A stretch of 64,000 bases of DNA from Sphagnum compactum (taxonomy: Eukaryota; Bryophyta; Sphagnopsida; Sphagnales), in contig OZ234498.1 of NCBI GenBank assembly GCA_965153455.1, positions 13,082,001-13,146,000 of the forward strand, written 5' to 3'. Shown here piece after piece: positions 37,301 to 49,030 of this stretch. The notes beneath the pieces were generated by a model. It had not been told where the DNA came from. It made no database searches and was given only the letters and a program-made list of their open reading frames with translations. Made by a program: the position numbers and the translations under genes. Numbering within the stretch: the first letter of the stretch is position 1; each line of letters starts with the position of its first letter.

Positions 37301-40300
37301 GGAACAGAGATATCCATGTAAGAATTCAAAACCCTCCATAGTTCCAATTAGAGTTACACAAAATAGAATAAGTGACATGACCTCCACATGAAGTTAATTA
37401 GATTTCCAGGCGAGACCAAAACAGACATCAACAGGAGAAATGAAGTAAAAATTCAATTGACACTGGAATAACAAACAAATTAGCACTCTGAACAAGCAAC
37501 AGGACACTGGTCATCAACAGCAACATCTATGATTGTGACCAACTACCCTAGTCCATTGGGTCCAGACATATTGAGTTTTTGTTGAAGTGCAGTAGTAACA
37601 AGAGGACCCAGAGATGATGCTGGCTTGCATGCCAAGCAAAGGGGGGGGGAGAAGGCCACAAAAGATAAGAATGGAGAAAAAGGAAACCAGAACAAGGGAA
37701 AGCAGAAAAGGAAGAGGAAGATGAGCAGAAGCTGAAAACTTGCAGGAGCACAGCTAAGACAAAGCTGTGACATTTAACATTTTTGCAACTCTCTGCTTGC
37801 TCCTGACAAAACACAACACAAATTACTGCTGTCATGAATACAGGGAGGCTACCTAGTCACCCAAAGTGAAAGGGGAAAAAAAAATCAACACTTGCCAAAG
37901 CTTGTGCAATGAGGCCCTCTCTCTGAACCACAGGTACTGCCTTGCTTTAGGAGGTGGGCCTTCTCCAGTTGGAAGCACTGGGTTTTCTTGTCAGTCAACC
38001 CATCACAGTACTTTTTCCAGCTAAAGGTCATTTACTTTCAGAGTTCTTATGGGATCTGATGTGTCAACCTCAGTGGAGCCACAGAATATTTCAGAGTCAG
38101 GCGGCTTGCCAAGGCTGAAAGCCCTGATTGTGCTTTGACCCAGCAACTCAAAGACAAGAAACCAGACAACATCAACAGTAAAAATGGAAACAAATTCAAA
38201 CCAGGTAGCATTTCAAGAGCAGTGGCTAAAAAGTTGCTACAAACCTCCGTCTAAGGTAGAATCAAGGGCCTTGCACTCTGTTATGACACCTTCATGTTGA
38301 GAATGCTTGATAACTTTGCCAACAACATCATCCACCATGAGAGGATAGTGCTTCATCAATTCTTCTGTGAACTGACTTTTAAACCATCCATTATATAGCA
38401 TCTGCAAGAAAAGGGTTGTTGCCTGCACATCCAGACAAAGAACTTCAAAATGCAGCATGTACAAACAGAGACTTTCATGCATTCAGGTCAGCATACTGAC
38501 ACCCATGCTCCCAGAAAAATAATCATGTATTTGGCGACACTGCTTCTAAAGGCTCCCAGCATATCTCATGCAGGTTCCACACAGCCTAAGGTGACCTGCA
38601 AAAAAGACTTGTAATTAACATTCATACCCAAAAGTGCATGCAGCAACAATCCTAAACTACTAAGCCACAGCAAACAGCATACTCCCATTTGGACTGTGAG
38701 TGAAGTGACATGTACAAAGGAGTTCTGATCGTGATAAAACAGCCCTGACACATCTCAAGACATGTTAAATAGAGACATTACCCCTTCTGTAAGTTCCTCT
38801 GGCATGGTGCCAAGTGTCTTGAGTAAAATCTCCAGTGGGGCGGCCTTTCTTCCCCTCTGCACGGGATCAAAGAAGAAAAGTTCCCACCACATATAAGGGC
38901 ACTGGTTTGACACTAAAAATACTGGACTATATCCTTATTATATCAGTATATTGAACTTATATGTATGCTGCCACTCTCATTTACTACGTCTCCTAGCCAA
39001 TAAAACACAGTCTTATGCCCATGAGAAACAAAAACCTCATTGATTCTGCCACACATAATGACCCTGTTAGGAAGAATGGCCTCACCACATTTTTTTCAAA
39101 CTGACTTCCATCCAGGAATTTTCTTGTCACCAAAACAGATAGAAGGTTGCGAAGAACATCCACAGAGCAAACCTGGCACAAGTCATATAAGATTCAGGGG
39201 GTAAAGAGAGATTCAACACCCTCTATAATTTCTGCGCATAACCTTGTGGCCTAACAGAATGCAGGAGAAGCAATAATCTCATAAGCTCAATATCATGATT
39301 TAATTGCATGGAAAGCCATTAGAAGTACAGTGAAGTTCACATAATGGTTTAGGGTATATAGTATGTACCACCACCAACAGTTTTTGTCTAGATACATGAA
39401 ATCAGAAAAATCAGGTTTGTATGGAACTCACAGATTGTCTATAAACCTCAAGGATAACTTTAGAATCAAAAATTGGACAAGCACAAGAGTTAATACAATG
39501 ACATGGGAGGAGAGAGGATATCAGTTGTTTCACCATGCTTATCCAAATATGCAACATACATACAGAATGAGATGATAATAAGCTCATCTGTTCACTGAAC
39601 AAAAAAATTAGAAACTCCTAGTTTCCTAACTAAACATGTAGCACCCCAAAGTATGCACATGGTTCTTGGTGGCCGCTACTCTCACTGGGTTTGCTATAAT
39701 AGGTAACATCTAGCATTGCAGACTGATAATATGAACCCAAAACCACTTAGCAAGGCAGCCATGAGTTCCAACCACTTGGCCACATCCCACTTTTTGTAAT
39801 CAATCAATGATCAGCCTCCTGAATTCATCTACTCTGCTAACCAAAATAGACAAACAGAAAGGTCATGATGTTATCAGGCTTACCTTTTTCACCCACTCCA
39901 TATATAAGCTGGCCTCACGCATTTCATTCTCTACAGCAGCTTTTCGGTCTTTTGACCTTCTCACCCAAATAATGTGCACTGAATTTGAGAGCTTCTCTAG
40001 AGCCCAGCAAACTGAAAGTCACCAAAGACATATGCTTCAGTAAAAGCCCAGCATCAACAACACTAAACTGTAATATACCAGTCTTTGCATCTCAATTCCT
40101 AGTCACTGGACTCCTATTAGCTGTTGCCAGTGATACAAGCACACTTGCAGTGCATTATAGAGCACACTTACTCTAGGAAGAAGCTAGCAGGTTGCAGATC
40201 ACAAATAACATGTACAAAGCATCTCTGCAGGTTTAAATAATCAGTTTCAATCTGTGCTGGAAAGCAGGCCACATTCCTGAATGTGGGGATTATTTGTCAC

Positions 40301-41976
40301 CTGTCATTTTAGCCAGCTCATAGAGTTCGGCAGGCAGATGTCCTGGTTTCTGGTTGGAGACTTGATGAATTTTGCAGAAGCTGCAAGAATTCTCAACCAA
40401 GGGAGACATTATCTACATTTTATGGTCCAAACCTCAAACAGCTATGCATGTAATGCATGGGAAATCCACTGTTGAATGGAGAAGTAATTATCATCTCTAA
40501 TTGAATCAATGAATTAACAGTGAAGTGGACCTATTTGTGGCCAATCTGGCACTTCAACTTGGATGTGACTTGAAGTACCAGATTGGACAGTTCCAACCTA
40601 TCTTAAAGCACCAAATTTAGCAACTTGAGATATGGAAGCATACTATGTTCAGTCTGTACAACAAGATAGAACTCTATAATAAATGAACTAAAACAATCAT
40701 GCAAAAACCATTTCAGCTTTTGAAAATGGACAAAGTATGAATTGTCACATTATGGTACTTAGCCATGGTATTCAACATACCCCTCTTCTTTCCAAGCATC
40801 TCTATCGCCACAGTCACAACATCCTCCAGACTCACTGTCATACATAACTACAACCAAAAATGCAATCTTAAAAGTGGAAGACAACAAGAACACATACTAG
40901 GAACACCTAAATTGAGACATTGAAAAACTCATCACAATTAGATCTACCAGAGTCAATACCATCTTCCCCGCTATACACTGCAAATCTCAATGCATTGCAC
41001 TGGCAAAAATTTCTCTAAAATCCAGGAATCGCCTGTTATTTTGGTCTTCCTGTTTTAGAAATGCATTATGGCCAGTTCTTTAAATCATTCCACATTCAAC
41101 TGAAGTGTGTCTATCTAACCCAAGCCCAAATCCTCTGGAGCACTTACCGAAGTCATGGAATTTATGGTCACCTTGATGAAAACATATTTCACATATTGCA
41201 CTATACACCCCACACACAATCACTTATGCTGTTAGATTCACACAAACAGAAGAAAAATTAGGAATCAACTTTGGAAAGAACTAATTCCCTTAACAAAATC
41301 ATCAAAACGAAACATTGTGAATTTGGCCTCATCCTTCATGGCCAACAATAGCCACGTTGACAAACGATGAACAAACACCCCCATGACACCTCTGTTATGA
41401 AACATTTCCGTCTTATGCTAGAATTGCCATAGCAACGTATTGATTACTGAGCAGAATTGGCTTCAACTCATCGCATGGTTCAATAAGATGGCCAAAACTA
41501 TTCATTCCAATTAAGAAAATTGTACACAGCGTTTCCAAAACAATGTGAAATTAGCGAACCCTCGTCTCCAAAACAATCAGCTGAAGATCCATTTTCGACA
41601 TGGATATCACCTTGGCAATCATGAACAACCGAAAACTGTAGAAAGAAAGCAAAGAAAGAAGCATCAAGAAACCACATCCAGATTGCGAGGAGGCGACAGG
41701 GTGGGGAGGAGGGGGGGGGGAGATGGAGGTCGTGTGAAAAAGCACAAAAGCGAGTGCAGCTGCTGACCTCAAGTCGTTAATCTGGCAAGTGCGACAGCGA
41801 TAAGCAACAGTATCCTTGGTCCAAACCGTGGTACACTGCGAATGACCCGACGACTTCAAAGCTTCGAGGAGGTATTGGAAACTCTGATAGCCTTGCGACA
41901 TAAATCGCTCCTTTTCCCGGAGTTCCTCCCTCAACGCTTCCAATCGTGGCCCTGGACTCCTGTGCGTCAGCGCCAT
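23574..41976 (-). CDS. PRT6: PRT6-type N-recognin E3 ubiquitin ligase (many introns)
   Basis: This E3 recognises basic N-terminal residues (type 1 Arg/N-degron pathway) and ubiquitinates its targets; in Arabidopsis it controls ERF-VII oxygen-response factors. The start is the ATG at 41976-41974; the frame has no earlier ATG before a stop. Recognised exons in gene order: UBR box split over 41976-41768, 41200-41148, 40847-40781 and 40380-40301; helical middle region at about 39.9, 39.1, 38.8, 38.3, 36.5, 35.9, 35.1, 34.7, 34.3 and 33.5 kb; EPGYFQLKPEWWTKFDP at 32.3 kb; KERQAALLAKF at 30437-30361; RING region 30202-28839; C-terminal UBR domain 28.4-23.57 kb. Phases join in frame in every stretch I checked (the first four exons; 30437 to 30202; 29.3 to 28.8 kb; 24.6 to 23.57 kb), except between the two RING exons near 29.7-30.0 kb. 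The protein begins only 47 residues before the UBR box, shorter than Arabidopsis PRT6 (about 118 residues), so a 5' exon may be missing. The final exon was not found. Confidence 0.9.
24068..24310. repeat. Cluster of three hairpins in a PRT6 intron
   Basis: Three separate inverted repeats: AAATTGTAATTGCCCACC with its near-complement (24070-24107); ATACCCAGCAGGTA (24136-24149) with TACCTGCTGGATAT (24160-24173); and GGGCTTTATGGGAA near 24236 with TTCCCATAAAGCCC near 24287. They lie between the exons ending at 24508 and starting at 23633. The middle hairpin is related to the one at 3852-3890. Probably remnants of foldback-type elements. Confidence 0.75.
28839..30437 (-). other. PRT6: PRT6 RING-finger exons
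   Basis: 30437-30361 encodes a basic helix (ERQRLKKERQAALLAKFSAQ) that splices in frame to 30202-29998, an acidic stretch ending in CAFCRGK. Next comes an exon ending at 29423 with VVCGQCDSS and YYPTEHVACCGHQ, then 29306-29234 (MHQACFESYV) and 29065-28839 (KGEF-like RGEIWCPICRRLANVLLP). Together these give the C..C, C..H, H..C, C..C ligands of the RING. The phase between the exon ending at 29998 (phase 0) and the next exon is not resolved; a small exon or another acceptor is needed near 29.7-29.95 kb. The RING recruits the ubiquitin-loaded E2. Confidence 0.85.
40301..41976 (-). other. PRT6: PRT6 exons 1-4 encoding the UBR box
   Basis: Four exons spell a complete UBR zinc-finger box at residues 48-115. 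Exon 1 (41976-41768) ends in VAYRCRTCQIND. Exon 2 (41200-41148, 53 nt) gives SAICEICFHQGDHKFHDF. Exon 3 (40847-40781, 67 nt) gives SGGCCDCGD. Exon 4 (40380-40301) gives FCKIH. All introns are GT..AG and phases match (2, 1, 2, 1). The conserved Cys and His of the three-zinc fold and the acidic DxCGD substrate-pocket segment are present. The box binds Arg, Lys or His N-termini in this family. Confidence 0.9.
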
Positions 41977-42269
41977 AATTCTCGAGACAGCGGCAGTTTG
42001 CAACAAGCATAAGAGCACGGATAAAACAAGAACAGGAAGGCAAGCCACGCGGATTCCGAAGGACGACGCCAGTTTTGCGATAAACCCCTATTCCAAGTCC
42101 ATCATTCTCGAAGGGTAAAGCATTGCAGACTTGAGAGCAAGTTCCTAAACTCCAAGCGATCTCACAACGTTCTACTTAGATGCACTAGTCCGCGCAATGA
42201 GCGCAACCCTAGCAGTCGTCGGTACCATTTTATGAGCTAGCCCCCGTACAATGTGTTGGTGAACGGCCA

Positions 42270-42605
42270 CATGAAGGATGGATGATAAGTGGTCTGGAAA
42301 CAGTTTTCCGTTGGGTTCCAGTTCCCTAGCTAACCATGGTGGTTAGCTCAGTTACTTTTATACACTTGTGGGTTGTTAGTAGGCAATAAAATCAGCCCTT
42401 ACCTAAAGCCTAAACCATTTGTTTACCCAGTAGTTACCTATTTTCTTAACTATCTATGTATATATGAGACCTATTTCTTACGAACTTGGTTACCAAGATG
42501 AAACCAAATATTAACTCAGTTGAGGTTCATCCACAACTGAGTTATAAGGGGCGTCCATTGGATGGTGCTTGGATGCACTGGTGGGTGCTGGTTCACTGTG
42601 GCCCT
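42270..42605 (+). repeat. Dispersed repeat, copy B
   Basis: Same orientation and about 80-85% similar by eye to 2829-3080 plus 3341-3386, but contiguous. It lies about 300 bases upstream of the PRT6-type start codon, so it falls in or next to that gene's promoter. Short matching blocks include GGGTTCCAGTTCCCTAGC and GAGGTTCATCCACAACTGAG. Confidence 0.8.
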
Positions 42606-43440
42606 CATGAACGTTTTGATGAACAGCATTGCTTTCTCTTTGGATGAGTCATGGCAGGCAACATACATGGGAAATCGTGGATGATGGAATAGGGAATATG
42701 GTAATTGGGTGGGATAGAACAAAAATTAAGTCATTTAGCTAGAGACAATTATATGCATGTGGATGAATGAAAAAAAAGAATTGGGGACGTAACTGGTTCC
42801 TACTGACAAAGAGCCATTCCAGTTTTAGCTGGTTGTTTATCCCAAAAAGGAAAGTTTCACGAGTTTTTTTATTTTCCCAAAATTAGTTGGGAATGTTTTA
42901 GAGGAGGTGATCTGCATGATGACCGTAATCTCAGAAAAGGGGCGTCTAATATCCGCAGGGTAGCACCAGGTGAGTGTAATAGGGATCGTTGTGCAATTTG
43001 CAAGCATGTGATCCGTGGCAGATGCTGCCCATCAATTCAGAAATTTAGGGGCAATTATGAAGCTGTATTATATTGTTCCCTTAGAGGGTCTCCAGCTGTG
43101 CTCAGTATGTGTCCTTGCAAAAATATTTTTCACAAACTAGTTTAGTTATTTCCTTTTTTACAACCCCATCATAAAACTGAAACTGGGACAGCAAATAGGT
43201 GGGGAACTACTAATAGCAAACCACCTGGACCAATCAGTATGATGGGCCAATCAGAAACACTGAGTAGCAGTCAAATCACATTTCCTACACTCTTTTCTGC
43301 ATGTGTACATTGTTTCTGCGCATTTCACCAGCCACTGCAAATTTTGCAATTATGCTGAGCCAAACCAGCATGTTTTGACTGTTCTTGATCCAATTTTACT
43401 GTGCAAGCTCATATACAGAGATGCTCTAATACCACTAAAC
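42606..43440. other. Intergenic between PRT6-type gene and gypsy element
   Basis: No coding sequence recognised. The 5' LTR and primer-binding site of the gypsy element should lie here if the element were complete, but no copy of the 3' LTR start (TGTTAAGGGAATAATTACTC) was found. Confidence 0.4.
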
Positions 43441-44499
43441 ATGCCTTATAGTTAGCCATTTAACTACCTTGAATATGTGAAGGATTTTGACCTAGATGCT
43501 CATGTTAGAAATTTTAAGGTTGCCATTAGAGCAAATGGTGAAACAAAAGATGCAAAAATTGTTAATTTTTTAATTATTACCTTCAAAAATATTGTGTTTG
43601 ATTAGTGTAACAATTACATGGGAGACTACCCAAATTGTATTTTTGCAAAATTGTAGTTAATTTTTTGTAAAAGGTTCAGAATAATTGATGAACAAGTTTA
43701 TCTATAGTTGAAGAACATGAAGCAAGAGAATAATGAAAGAGTGGAAGTTTATTATGAGAGATTATTGAAGTTAGTTAATAACCTTCAACACAAGACAATA
43801 GATAGTTTCCTAACTACTATTTTCAGATGTGGATTATAACCATATTTACGTGTAGCAACAATAGGCATGAAGAGAGAAACCTTGCCACAACATAAAGAAA
43901 CAACTTTGGTTTGCGAAGAAGGAATTTTTTAAGTAGAGGCTATAGGCAATTTGTTAGTACCACAAAGTAGTAAGACAATATTAGCTTAGAAACTCCAGAC
44001 AGTTACAAAGAAAACATGAATGTATTGTACAAACTGTCACATGACAAATCATAATGTTGAAACCTATAAAATCGAAAGAAAAGACGACTTTGTTCATGTA
44101 ATTTTTGAAATTACCACTCAACATATCAAAGTATAGAAACCTATGAAGTATTCCTATCATATTTGTGGTGACATTAGACATAAGATCATAGACTATCCTA
44201 AGTGTAATGACATGCAAAATATGTTTAAAAACAAAGGAATGAAGACTACAGATAAACAAGTTATGGTAGAACCCAAGGTTGCAAATCCTCTAGTTCATAT
44301 AGTGGATGTCAACATGGCCATCACCAGGTGCAAGGTTACTGAAGAACATGTGTTCAAGGATAGTGAACCAATCAAAAAGAAGTTTGCTACTAATATTTGG
44401 GAAGAGGAGCAAAGACTACAACAATCTTTTGTCAAAACTATAGAAGAGAAGCAAGCAAAAGACCCACTAGAAAATTTGAATCAAAAGGAAAAAACATAG
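43441..44499 (+). pseudogene. Ty3/gypsy gag with decayed zinc knuckle
   Basis: From 43441, blocks such as EYVKDFDLDAHVRNFKVAI, ENNERVEVYYERLLKLVNNL and RETLPQHKETT follow the usual gag order, with several stops. At 44143-44230 the nucleocapsid knuckle is degenerate: YHICGDIRHKIIDYPK keeps G..H but has lost cysteines. A charged, helix-rich tail continues to 44499. The 5' LTR is not seen, so this end of the element is truncated or too diverged. Confidence 0.75.
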
Positions 44500-44829
44500 T
44501 GGAGTACAAGTTGGGCAAGATTACAAAAGGTTGAGGTGTCCATAGAATCCATTGTATCACAAATTTTGTCTACTATTCCTAACAACAGAGTTATGTATAT
44601 GGAATAAATATTCCAAGATATTAATAAACAGATGTTGGAAACCACTTATATTTTGAAGTTAGGTCAATTGTTAAAGATAACACCAAATCTTAAGAAATAT
44701 ATGTGGCATACACTAAAGCCAAAAAAACCCAATATAACTACTAAAGTGATATTAGAACCTAATGTAGCCACGGTGGTTGAAACACACTTTGAAATAAACA
44801 ATAAAGTTATAGAGGTAGATAACTAGATG

Positions 44830-45170
44830 GTAATTATCCAAATACAAGTAGGGAAGAACATTGTTGAAGATGTTTTATTAGATGGAGGAGCAAGTGTAAA
44901 CATGATAATAAAAAACCTTAGAATAAAATTTGGTTTACCCAAACCAAGACCAGCTCCATACCACCTAAGAATGGTAGATTAGAATATGACCAGACCTTTA
45001 AAAAATCATTAGAAATTTGAAGATTCAGTTACATGGCATACCATATGTAGCCACATTTATTGTTTTGCAAAAGAATGTGGTAGATTGTAATCATTCCATG
45101 TTATTGGGAAGACCTTAGCTCATAAATGCAAATGTTACACATGACTAGGGCAACAATGTCATTAGTGTTC
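44830..45170 (+). pseudogene. Ty3/gypsy aspartic protease, decayed
   Basis: VGKNIVEDVLLDGGASVNMI carries the active-site region, with DGGAS in place of the usual DTGAS or DSGAS. It is followed by ...LLGRPL-type residues near 45100 (SMLLGRP). Stops occur at 44980, 45009 and beyond. Confidence 0.75.
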
Positions 45171-45179
45171 AAGGTAATG

Positions 45180-46560
45180 GAACGGTCAAAACAATATTAG
45201 TTAACAAGAAACTAGGAGCAAAAACCAAAAGGCCCCAAGTACTTATTTCTTATGACTTGCTAGAAGGGCTAACAAATGAAGAGGAAGATTTGATCTTTGA
45301 GACAAGATTAAAGTTGTTTTCAATTGGCAAAATCATTATCCCAGATGAAACAATTTCATTGTCAAGTATTGGAGTGTTAAAGATTAGAATCAATGGAAAT
45401 CTTGTCCTAGCATAAGGGACATCAGATGAAGGAGTAGCAGAAGTGGTGCCTTTAAAAATAAAAATAGAAGAATTTAATGTGAGACCATAGATTTCATTGG
45501 AAGATAAGGTTTATCTAAAAACTTGTTATCATCATAGCCAAGTTGATATTGAAATGGATGAAACATCGACCAAGATACAAGTACAGAATCTTCAAATAAC
45601 AAGTTGGACTTTAATTAAAGAACAATAGCTTGTTAAGTTGAATCTGGGCATAGAAGCAAATCCATAACACATCAAAGTTAATGCATAATTGACAAAGGAG
45701 AAAATTGAGGAGCTTCAAATTTTACTCAAGGAATTCAAAAATGTGTTTGCTTGGACTTATAAGGATTTGAAAAACATATTTCTATTGGCTCAACATAGAA
45801 TTGAGTTAAACACCTCAATACCCCCAACACATCAAGCAAGGTACATATTGAACCTTAATTATGCTGTAGCTATCAAATAAAACATTGACAAACTATGAAC
45901 AACATGATTCATTCAACCAATAGAGGAAGCTACATGGTTATCACCTATAGTGATAGTGCCTAAAAAGAATGGAAATTTGAGAATCTGTGTAGATTTTTGG
46001 AAGTTGAATAAGGCAACCAAAAAAAGTACTTATCCTTTACCATTTTCTGATGAAATACTAAACATTGTAGCAAGGTATAAAGCCTATTCATTTTTAGATG
46101 GATACTCAGGATACCATTAGATTTCTATAGCCCCTAAAAATAGATACAAAACAACCTTTGTAATAGACTGGGGGGGTTTTTGTTTGGATGGTGATACCAT
46201 TTGGTGTTAAAAATGGGCCACCAACTTTCCATAGAACAGTAAGTAGAACTTTTAGAGAGTATTTGGACTAGTTCATGAAGATATTTCTAAACGACCTCAC
46301 AGTCTATAACAATATAGAAAGTCATTTGATGAAGCTTAGACTTTACTTTCAAAAATGCAAAAAATATATAATTAGTCTTAACTTAGAAAAATGTGCCTTT
46401 ATGGTATTTTCAAGATTGATTTGAAGGTTCATAATTTCCAAGGAAGGAAAATACCAGACCCCAAGAAGGTTCAGGCAATAGTGAATATGCCAGTACCTAC
46501 AAACCCACAATAGATTTAGGTCTTTAATGGTGCGACTTAATTTTATATATGTTTCATCAA
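45180..46560 (+). pseudogene. Ty3/gypsy reverse transcriptase, decayed
   Basis: After a linker region, the RT begins near 45690 (NVFAWTYKDL). WLSPIVIVPKKNGNLRICVDF and YPLPFSDEIL follow, then AYSFLDGYSGYH. The catalytic box near 46285 reads FLNDLTVY where the family has x-x-D-D, so one of the two paired aspartates is Asn. A G-run at 46170-46177 accompanies a frame change. At least five stops are present. The order and spacing are those of a plant Ty3/gypsy pol. Confidence 0.85.
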
Positions 46561-46979
46561 GAACTTTGCCTTTATCATGGCACCAATCACAAAGTTGATG
46601 AAGAAAACAAAACCCTTTATCTTGACCACAAAATGTCAAGAAACTTGGGATCAAATCAAGTAGAAATACATGGAAGGATTAATTTTGATACCTTTAAATT
46701 GGAAGTTCGAGTTCCATGTGCATATAGATGCATCATTATTGGCAATAGGTGCAATGTTAGCACAAAACCCAATTGCTAAGTCTGACCAACCTATAGTATA
46801 TACCTCTAGATTGTTATATAAAGTAGAGCAAAATTATACTACTATATATAGATAAATAAACCTTAACAATGGTTTATGTTTTGCATAAGTTTAGACATTT
46901 TTTGTTGGAAAACAAATTTGTCTTTTATGTAGAGCACATCATTCTAATGTATTTGGTCAACAAACCACGTGTGTCTAGA

Positions 46980-47639
46980 TGTCACGGACACCACCATCAA
47001 CTGTCATTTATATCAGCTTGCACCAACATAATCACCTACATCATCGTTAATTTTTAATTAACTCCCAATTCACTTTTAGTTAACTTTTAATTAAGTCTTA
47101 GTTCACTTTCAATTAACTTTTAGTTAAGTTTTTACTAAACTTGTCCAATTAAGTCCTAATTAACTTTTAGTTAAATCTTAGTTAAGTCCAAGTTAAGTTT
47201 GAGTTAACCCTTAATTGATTCTCGGTTAACTTTAAATTAACCCTTAGTTAAGTTTTAATTGATTTTTAGTTCACTATTAGTTAGGAAGCTTCTCAAAAAG
47301 CTTCTCAAGAAGCTTTCTTGGTCGATGCACACATGGAAGTTTTTATGGAAGCTTCTTTGAGCAGGTCCCCAATGGGGTATAAATAGGGGTAGGACCTCCC
47401 ATTACCTTTTGTCTATTCAATATTAGTTTTGGGTACACTTTCCTATCATAACTTTTGTTTTCATACGTTATTAGAATAAAATTTTGTTTACATCATATTC
47501 TAGCATATACCGTGTTTTTGCCTTATGTCTATGTGTTTCCAGTCTTATATTATACTTAAGTTTGCCTTTCTTGTGATTTGTTTTCCTTGTTATGTCCTTG
47601 GCTTAGTTCATGTTTTTGTATTTTTTTGTGCATGTGACA
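46980..47639 (+). mobile_element. Solo LTR, 660 bp, nested in the gypsy element
   Basis: It starts TGTCAC and ends GTGACA (TG..CA with a 6-bp terminal inverted repeat). The flanks are a perfect 5-bp duplication CTAGA at 46975-46979 and 47640-47644. A TATAAATA box lies at 47378-47385 and an AATAAA signal at 47475-47480, giving a U3-R-U5 layout in + orientation. The U3 part (47060-47290) is an array of diverged TTTTAGTTAACTTTTAATTAAG units. No internal coding region is present, so it arose by recombination between two LTRs or is a relic. It is younger than its host element. Confidence 0.92.
47040..47285. repeat. TTAGTTAACTTT-type tandem array in the LTR U3
   Basis: About ten diverged units of roughly 20-24 bases (CTTTTAGTTAACTTTTAATTAAG and variants with TTCAC or TAAGTC) lie upstream of the LTR TATA box. 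Such arrays often sit in U3 enhancer regions of plant LTRs; regulatory effect here is inference. Confidence 0.7.
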
Positions 47640-47754
47640 CTAGAAGGATAGCTAGACGGCTGTTGTTATTTTTGGAATATGAATTCATAGTAGTTTACAA
47701 GCCCGGTAGAACACATGTGGTAACTAATGCTTTATCTAGATTACCAGATAATTG

Positions 47755-49030
47755 AAAACCATTGGGAATCCTATACTAGACCGTGGATGCACCATTATTT
47801 TTTGTAAAACCTATATGGATGCAAGGAAGTAAGAAGCTACTTAAAGACATATCAAATGCCATAAATTCTCTACTTTGAAAAAAGGAACAATGTACAAAGT
47901 GGGATAAGACAACAAAATGTGCAAATGTTTGACCACCTCAAAAGCAAAGATTATTCTAAAGGAGCTATGTGAAGGAGTGGAAGTAGGACATTTTGTTAAA
48001 GATATTACTACGAAGAAAGTTCTAGATGCAAGTTATTGGTGGCCAACTCTATTCAAGGATATTCAGAAAATTGGAGGACTAAAAACAAAAAATCTAACCA
48101 AGTTGGTAACAAACATTTTAAAGGAACCTTTTATGAAGTTGGGTCTAGATTTTATAGGTCCAATTAAACCAACAAGAAGACTAACAGGAAACATATATAT
48201 TCTAGTAGTTATAGATAATGCAACCAAGTGGGTAGAGGCAAAGGCATTTAGAACCAATATTGTAGTAGTTATAACAAGATTTCTATATGAATATATTTTG
48301 ACCAAATTTGGATGTCCTTTGACCCTAGTTATAGATCAAGGGGTACATTTCATTAATCATATAATAAAATATTTGACAAAACATTTTCTATTTAAACATG
48401 TAAGTTCAATTACCTATCATCCATTGGGAAATGGACAAGTAGAATCTACTAACAAAGTTATTGGTAGATTATTGACAAAGTTAGTCAATGAGAAAAGAAT
48501 AGACCGGGATGAACATTTATCCATAGTTTTATTTTCATATAAGATAATTTAGAAGGTGGCAACATGATATACACCTTACTAGTTAGTCTATGGTTTGCAT
48601 CCTCTAATGTTAACAAAATATTCTACCAGCTATTAGTGAGGACCATAGAGATGCATAACCAACTAGAGTACAAACTGCCAAATTACATAGTTGGAGAAGT
48701 TATAAGAGAACATATTGGAGGCTTAGAACAATGTTGGAACAAATTAATGGAGACGATTTCTATGAAATCAACAAAAACACATAGAGAAGAAGTTCCAATT
48801 TGGAGATTATGTTTTGTGGTTTCCCAAAGGAGAAAATAGACGTGCTTAGGAAAATTCAAAAAAAGATGGTTTGGTCCATTCATGGTATAATATTGCTTAC
48901 CCAATAATATTGTTCTTCTTGTTTCTGTTAACAATTTTGAATCAAACCTAGTATTGGTGAATATTAACAAATTGAAACCATACAAATATATGGATCAGAT
49001 ATTGAAGGGGATTCAAAGTTCAGAGAATTA
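47755..49030 (+). pseudogene. Ty3/gypsy integrase, decayed
   Basis: The open block 47917-48552 covers the end of the zinc-binding domain (ASYWWPTLFKDI) and the whole catalytic core: GLDFIGPI (first Asp), LVIDQGVHF (second Asp) and NGQVESTNKV (Glu), with usual D-D-35-E spacing. Of the HHCC knuckle, only a GHF-type His is recognisable, and the paired Cys are missing. After 48552 the C-terminal part continues with stops. KRWFGPF and NIVLLV..NNFE..LVLVNINKLKPY near 48860-48990 are typical of the post-core region in this family. Confidence 0.85.

Larger units (their letters stand above)
46600..47754 (+). pseudogene. Ty3/gypsy RNase H, split by a solo LTR
   Basis: WKFEFHVHIDASLLAIGAMLAQ near 46700 starts the RNase H domain, and SRLLYKVEQNYTT follows. 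The segment around 46870-46974 (KFRHFLLENKFVFYVEH) leads directly into the insertion at 46980. The domain resumes at 47645 (LLLFLEYEFIVVYKPGRTHVV) and ends LSRLPDN at 47754. Removing the insertion and one target copy restores the usual order of conserved blocks. Confidence 0.85.

Noticed and set aside
37543-37835. Hydrophobic minus-strand frames resembling a membrane protein
   Set aside because: They arise from purine-rich low-complexity sequence (GGGGGGGG and GAAAAAGGAAA runs) inside an intron region of the PRT6-type gene.
41977-42048. Signal-peptide-like hydrophobic extension upstream of the PRT6-type start
   Set aside because: The frame has no ATG before a stop codon upstream; the hydrophobic run would be read only from a GTG. 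The N-degron ligase is cytosolic or nuclear.
47525-47755. Continuous frame across the solo LTR boundary, as a 76-residue protein
   Set aside because: The first half is LTR sequence read by chance; only the part after 47645 is RNase H coding.
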